The notes beneath the pieces were generated by a model. The model worked only from the letters and a program-made list of their open reading frames with translations. It ran no database searches and was not told the origin of the DNA. Source: Clostridiales bacterium UBA1770 (GTDB lineage: Bacteria > Bacillota > Clostridia > Oscillospirales > CAG-272). Taken from it: DNA of 8,385 nt. The stretch lies in assembly GCA_002315325.1 (NCBI GenBank), contig DCGU01000020.1, positions 82,855-91,239 on the forward strand. The letters are read 5' to 3'. The position numbers were made by a program, and so were the translations under genes. Positions 5,812 through 8,385 of this stretch are shown piece after piece (position 1 is the stretch's first letter; every line of letters starts with the position of its first letter).

Positions 5812-6498
5812 TCACAGCTCGGCGATTTTCTTATCGCCGTACACAGACTTCCAATCCTTTTCAAAGCCGGCAACCGCAGCGTCGGTCATGGGATGCGAGA
5901 TAAAGGTTTTCAGAACGTCTGCCGTAACGGTCACGCTTTGGCAGCCTTCCATCGCGCAGGCAAATACCTGTTCGGCATTCTTGAAGCTGGCGGCCAACAC
6001 CTTGCAGTCGGTGATATTGTGCTGACGGAACAGTTCCACGATATCGGCGACAACGCGTACGCCGTCACCCAGAATATTGTCCAAGCGGTTCACGTAAGGC
6101 GCCACGAAATCGGCACCGGCGCAGGCAGCCATCAGCGCCTGACCGGGTGTGAAGATGGCGGTCATGGTGACGCCGCAAATCCCCTGTCTCTTAATTTCGG
6201 CGGTTGCTTTGAGCCCCTCTTCACCGATCGGGATTTTTACGAAGAAATTGCCCTTTTTGCCGACCTTGGAGGCCAGCAGTTTTGCCTCTGCCACAATGCC
6301 GGCAGCGTCCGTGCAGACGGTCTGCACGTGCAGCATTCTGTCGTCACCGATAGCGGTGCGAATATCGCCCAGCAATTTCCAGAAATCGGTCTTCTCTTTG
6401 GAAATGATGGAGGGGTTGGTGGTAACGCCGGCAAGCGGATAAAACTCGCAACAGTGACGGATGGCCGACAGGTCGGCCGTGTCAAGAATAAACAGCAT
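5812..6498 (-). CDS. Transaldolase-family aldolase, FSA/TalC type
   Basis: A 228-residue class I aldolase of the small transaldolase subfamily (fructose-6-phosphate aldolase FSA is 220). Visible active-site blocks: LDTAD with D6, GVTTNPSI with T26 and N28, HVQT with Q59, FVKIPIG with Schiff-base lysine K88, MTAIFTPGQA, and APYVNRLDN with Y135. The tyrosine in that last block is typical of FSA-type aldolases, where true transaldolases have phenylalanine, so cleavage of a phosphoketose into a hydroxyketone plus an aldose phosphate is favoured. FSA would use fructose 6-phosphate, but a different ketose is likely in this operon. It is the first gene of the leftward unit: ATG 6498 follows AAAGG at 8 nt, about 36 nt below a strong promoter start. 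Its TGA is 8 nt from the next start. Confidence 0.92.
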   Translation of the reverse strand: MLFILDTADLSAIRHCCEFYPLAGVTTNPSIISKEKTDFWKLLGDIRTAIGDDRMLHVQTVCTDAAGIVAEAKLLASKVGKKGNFFVKIPIGEEGLKATAEIKRQGICGVTMTAIFTPGQALMAACAGADFVAPYVNRLDNILGDGVRVVADIVELFRQHNITDCKVLAASFKNAEQVFACAMEGCQSVTVTADVLKTFISHPMTDAAVAGFEKDWKSVYGDKKIAEL

Positions 6499-6513
6499 AG
6501 GATTTGCCTTTCG

Positions 6514-6528
6514 TTATAATAATTATAA
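6514..6528. promoter_or_regulatory. AT-rich palindrome, candidate operator of the leftward operon
   Basis: TTATAATAATTATAA is a perfect inverted repeat of 7 nt on each side of one central base. It lies about 6-20 nt downstream of the predicted leftward transcription start, a common position for a repressor site. As RNA the stem would be weak (all A-U), so a DNA-level role is more plausible. No regulator gene is in the window to pair with it. Confidence 0.4.
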
Positions 6529-6540
6529 GATTTCAGTATG

Positions 6541-6569
6541 ATTGTATCACGCGCGCGCATATTTGTCAA
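6541..6569 (-). promoter_or_regulatory. Strong sigma-A promoter for the leftward operon
   Basis: On the minus strand TTGACA (6569-6564), a 17-bp spacer and TACAAT (6546-6541) give an exact -35 and a one-mismatch -10. The predicted start is near 6534, giving a leader of about 36 nt before the aldolase ATG, too short for a riboswitch. The spacer contains an alternating run GCGCGCGC, and a second GCGCGC lies just beyond the -35 (6577-6582). Confidence 0.85.
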
Positions 6570-6620
6570 CAAAAAAGCGCGCCGGGCCATCTTTATTTGG
6601 CCGTTTTTGTCCGTTTCGGC

Positions 6621-6649
6621 TTGCTTTTTCCGCCTATTTTTGTTATCAT
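6621..6649 (+). promoter_or_regulatory. Promoter for the rightward glycosidase gene
   Basis: TTGCTT (6621-6626), a 17-bp spacer and TATCAT (6644-6649), with a TG one base before the -10 (extended -10). The predicted start is near 6656, about 34 nt before the ATG. Its -35 is 51 bp from the divergent -35, leaving room for one shared regulator site. A CCGTTT hexamer occurs twice exactly 10 bp apart (6601 and 6611) just upstream of the -35. Confidence 0.6.
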
Positions 6650-6689
6650 ATTTTTAACCCATTTTTGGACTGAAAGAAGGTATCGGCAA

Positions 6690-8351
6690 ATGCTTGAAAC
6701 AAAACTGATTTCATCCCTGGAAAAATGCTTTATTGACCAAACGCCCGATGATTTTGCACCTCTTTCTTCCCTGCGTATGTTTAAAAACGAGCGGGCATCC
6801 GTGCAGTTCGCAGCGTATGATTCGGAGGAAAGTGACGACTGCTGTCATCTGTACCACGTCGTCGTACGCGGCGACATGGCAAAATACGTTTCCCTCCACA
6901 CCGTGGAAAGCATCCCCAATTACGCCCCCGCCTTCGGTACGTCGAAAGTCATCAAAGACGCCGACCCAACCTTTTTACGCACAACGCCCGGTTTGTACCC
7001 CGACGTATTGGCGGCCCCGATGCGCGGCAACTGCATGCCTGTCGTCAATCAGCAGCTGCACACCGCCTTTTTGGATTTTGAAGGCGATGATTTAACGCCG
7101 GGCACCTATCCGACGACCGTCGCGTTGGAAGATGACAACGGCAACGAACTGGCTGCCCAAACGTTTACCTTAACGGTATTGGATGCCGTGCTGCCGCCGC
7201 AGGAAACGCACGTCACGCATTGGTTCTACACCGACTGTTTGGCCAACTATTACAACGTTGAACCCTGGTCCGACCGCCATTTTGAGATTTGCGGTAATTT
7301 CATCAAAAGAGCCGTTGAAAACGGCACAAATATGATATTAATGCCCGTTTTTACTGTGGCGCTGGACACGAATATCGGCGGTGAACGCACCACGACGCAG
7401 CTGACGCGCGTGACCAAAAACGGCGACAAATACTCGTTTGATTTTTCCCTGTGCGACCGTTGGATCGACCTGTGTCTGTCCTGCGGCGTACAGTATTTTG
7501 AAATATCTCACCTGTTCACACAATGGGGCGCAAAGCACGCCCCCAAAGTGATGGCCACCGTTGACGGTGCATACAAGCGCATCTTCGGCTGGGATACCGA
7601 TGCGAACGGCGACGAGTACGTCACCTTCCTGCACGCCTTCTTAACCGCCTTCACGGCATATATGGAAGCACGCGGGTTAAAAGACAGAACCTACTTCCAC
7701 ATTTCCGACGAACCGGGCGGTGCACACAAAGAACAGTATAAGAAAAACCGCGAAACCGTCGACACCTGCATTGCCGGCTGGAAAATTTTGGATGCCCTGT
7801 CCGACGTTGATTTCTATAAAGAAGGGTTGTGCCCCATTCCCGTGCCGAGCTCCGGCGAGATTGAAGCCTTTATGAAAGAGGATATTGCGGAACGCTGGGT
7901 CTATTACTGCTGCGGGCCGTGGGTCGGCGCCTCCAACCGCTTCGTTGCCATGCACGCCGCATCCACCCGTTCCCTGGGCATGCAGATGTACAAATACGGC
8001 ATTGAAGGCTTCCTGAACTGGGGCTTCAATTTCTACAACAACTGCGGCTCCTATGACGCCGTCAATCCATTCTTAAGCCCCTGTGCGGGGTATTGGGGCG
8101 TGACGGGTGACGCGCACCTGGTCTATCCGGGGCAGGACGGTATGCCGGTCGATTCCCTGCGCATTCGTGCCTTTAAGCAAGGCATGGACGACATCCGCAC
8201 CATGAAGCTGGCCGAAACGAAAGTCGGCAAAGAGGCCGTGGTGGCAGCCGTGGAAAAGATCACCGGCCCCATCGATTTCATGCACTGCGTCAACGATGCC
8301 GTACAAATGCAGGCAGTACGTGACGCCGTTATCGATTTGATTGTCTCCTAA
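6690..8351 (+). CDS. GH123/DUF4091-like glycoside hydrolase, intracellular
   Basis: A 553-residue protein. Residues 1 to about 165 form a beta-rich N-terminal domain ending TFTLTVLDAVLPP, a typical accessory-domain linker. The rest is a TIM-barrel-like catalytic domain of the type formerly called DUF4091 and now linked to GH123 (exo-beta-N-acetylgalactosaminidases). The best landmark is YFHISDEPGG, with the adjacent D340-E341 pair: in GH123 the Asp orients the substrate acetamido group and the Glu is the general acid. GIEGFLNWGFNFYN (438-450), HLVYPGQDG (476-484) and SLRIRAFKQGMDD (489-501) match the family's C-terminal pattern. The N terminus (MLETKLISSLEK) has no signal peptide or membrane helix, so it should act in the cytosol on an imported glycoside. 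The ATG at 6690 follows AGAAGG with 9 nt spacing; the in-frame extension back to 6504 lies across both promoters. GalNAc specificity is not proved. Confidence 0.82.
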   Translation: MLETKLISSLEKCFIDQTPDDFAPLSSLRMFKNERASVQFAAYDSEESDDCCHLYHVVVRGDMAKYVSLHTVESIPNYAPAFGTSKVIKDADPTFLRTTPGLYPDVLAAPMRGNCMPVVNQQLHTAFLDFEGDDLTPGTYPTTVALEDDNGNELAAQTFTLTVLDAVLPPQETHVTHWFYTDCLANYYNVEPWSDRHFEICGNFIKRAVENGTNMILMPVFTVALDTNIGGERTTTQLTRVTKNGDKYSFDFSLCDRWIDLCLSCGVQYFEISHLFTQWGAKHAPKVMATVDGAYKRIFGWDTDANGDEYVTFLHAFLTAFTAYMEARGLKDRTYFHISDEPGGAHKEQYKKNRETVDTCIAGWKILDALSDVDFYKEGLCPIPVPSSGEIEAFMKEDIAERWVYYCCGPWVGASNRFVAMHAASTRSLGMQMYKYGIEGFLNWGFNFYNNCGSYDAVNPFLSPCAGYWGVTGDAHLVYPGQDGMPVDSLRIRAFKQGMDDIRTMKLAETKVGKEAVVAAVEKITGPIDFMHCVNDAVQMQAVRDAVIDLIVS

Positions 8352-8373
8352 TCCCGATGACAAATAGGGTAGA

Positions 8374-8380
8374 TGGAGGA
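8374..8380 (+). promoter_or_regulatory. Ribosome binding site for a gene beyond the right edge
   Basis: TGGAGGA, 22 nt after the glycosidase stop, is a near-perfect Shine-Dalgarno sequence with only five bases left in the window. A start codon is expected within the next few bases outside, so the glycosidase is probably the first gene of a rightward operon. Confidence 0.65.
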
Positions 8381-8385
8381 TATTA

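Noticed and set aside
4376..6025. Long plus-strand open frame of 549 codons
   Set aside because: It is antisense to the YjbQ, SIS and aldolase genes, whose proteins show clear family motifs; its translation is low-complexity with no recognisable domain and no ribosome binding site.
6499..6540. TPP riboswitch before an operon with YjbQ genes labelled as thiamine-phosphate synthases
   Set aside because: The leader from the predicted start is about 36 nt, too short for the TPP aptamer, and no aptamer motif is present.
6585..6608. Terminator-like hairpin GGCCA/TGGCC followed by GTTTTT on the plus strand
   Set aside because: The stem is only 5 bp, no plus-strand gene lies upstream to be terminated, and it sits between two promoters; a regulator site or chance is as likely.
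6504..6689. N-terminal extension of the glycosidase to 615 residues
   Set aside because: The extra 62 codons span both divergent promoters and the leftward operon leader, and the ATG at 6690 has its own Shine-Dalgarno sequence.
8356..8385. ATG at 8356 as the start of the next rightward gene
   Set aside because: It has no ribosome binding site before it; the strong TGGAGGA at 8374-8380 points to a start beyond the window edge.

Overview
The window looks like a sugar-catabolism locus from a bacterium, most likely a member of the Bacillota (Clostridia-like). The support is: strong Shine-Dalgarno sequences of the GGAGG/AAAGGA type before nearly every gene, a near-consensus sigma-A promoter, TTG used as a start codon at least once, compact polycistronic layout and moderate GC. 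No rRNA, tRNA, CRISPR or mobile-element gene is visible. The lineage is an inference and cannot be proved from this sequence.

Layout. Two transcription units diverge from a control region at about 6499-6689. Leftward (minus strand), in transcription order, are: an FSA/TalC-type aldolase (5812-6498); a KpsF/GutQ-like SIS-domain phosphosugar isomerase without CBS domains (5207-5803); a long YjbQ/UPF0047 protein (4565-5185); an archaeal-type triose-phosphate isomerase-like protein starting at TTG (3842-4552); a second YjbQ/UPF0047 protein (3268-3762); an L-arabinose/L-fucose isomerase-family protein (1771-3153); an FGGY carbohydrate kinase (222-1583); and the first 66 codons of a probable metal-dependent amidohydrolase cut by the left edge (1-200). 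Rightward is one 553-residue GH123/DUF4091-like glycoside hydrolase without a signal peptide (6690-8351). It is followed by a strong ribosome binding site pointing at a gene just beyond the right edge.

Intergenic regions. Gaps among the first four leftward genes are 8, 21 and 12 nt, and the kinase-amidohydrolase gap is 21 nt. The middle of the operon has longer gaps of 79, 114 and 187 nt. The 114-nt gap holds a perfect 10-bp inverted repeat. The 187-nt gap holds eight back-to-back 7-nt units (GTATNCN), the last of which forms one arm of a perfect 11-bp hairpin.

How the genes may work together (inference). The AraA-like isomerase would convert an aldose to a ketose and the FGGY kinase would phosphorylate it. 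The SIS protein could move the carbonyl of a phosphosugar, and the FSA-type aldolase would split a phosphoketose by a Schiff-base mechanism. The TIM-like enzyme would interconvert the resulting short phosphosugars. The divergent intracellular glycosidase could release the starting sugar. The two YjbQ proteins have no assigned place in such a route. Their presence on each side of the TIM gene is the most unusual feature here, and the pathway does not match a standard arabinose, fucose, xylose or erythritol operon that I recognise.
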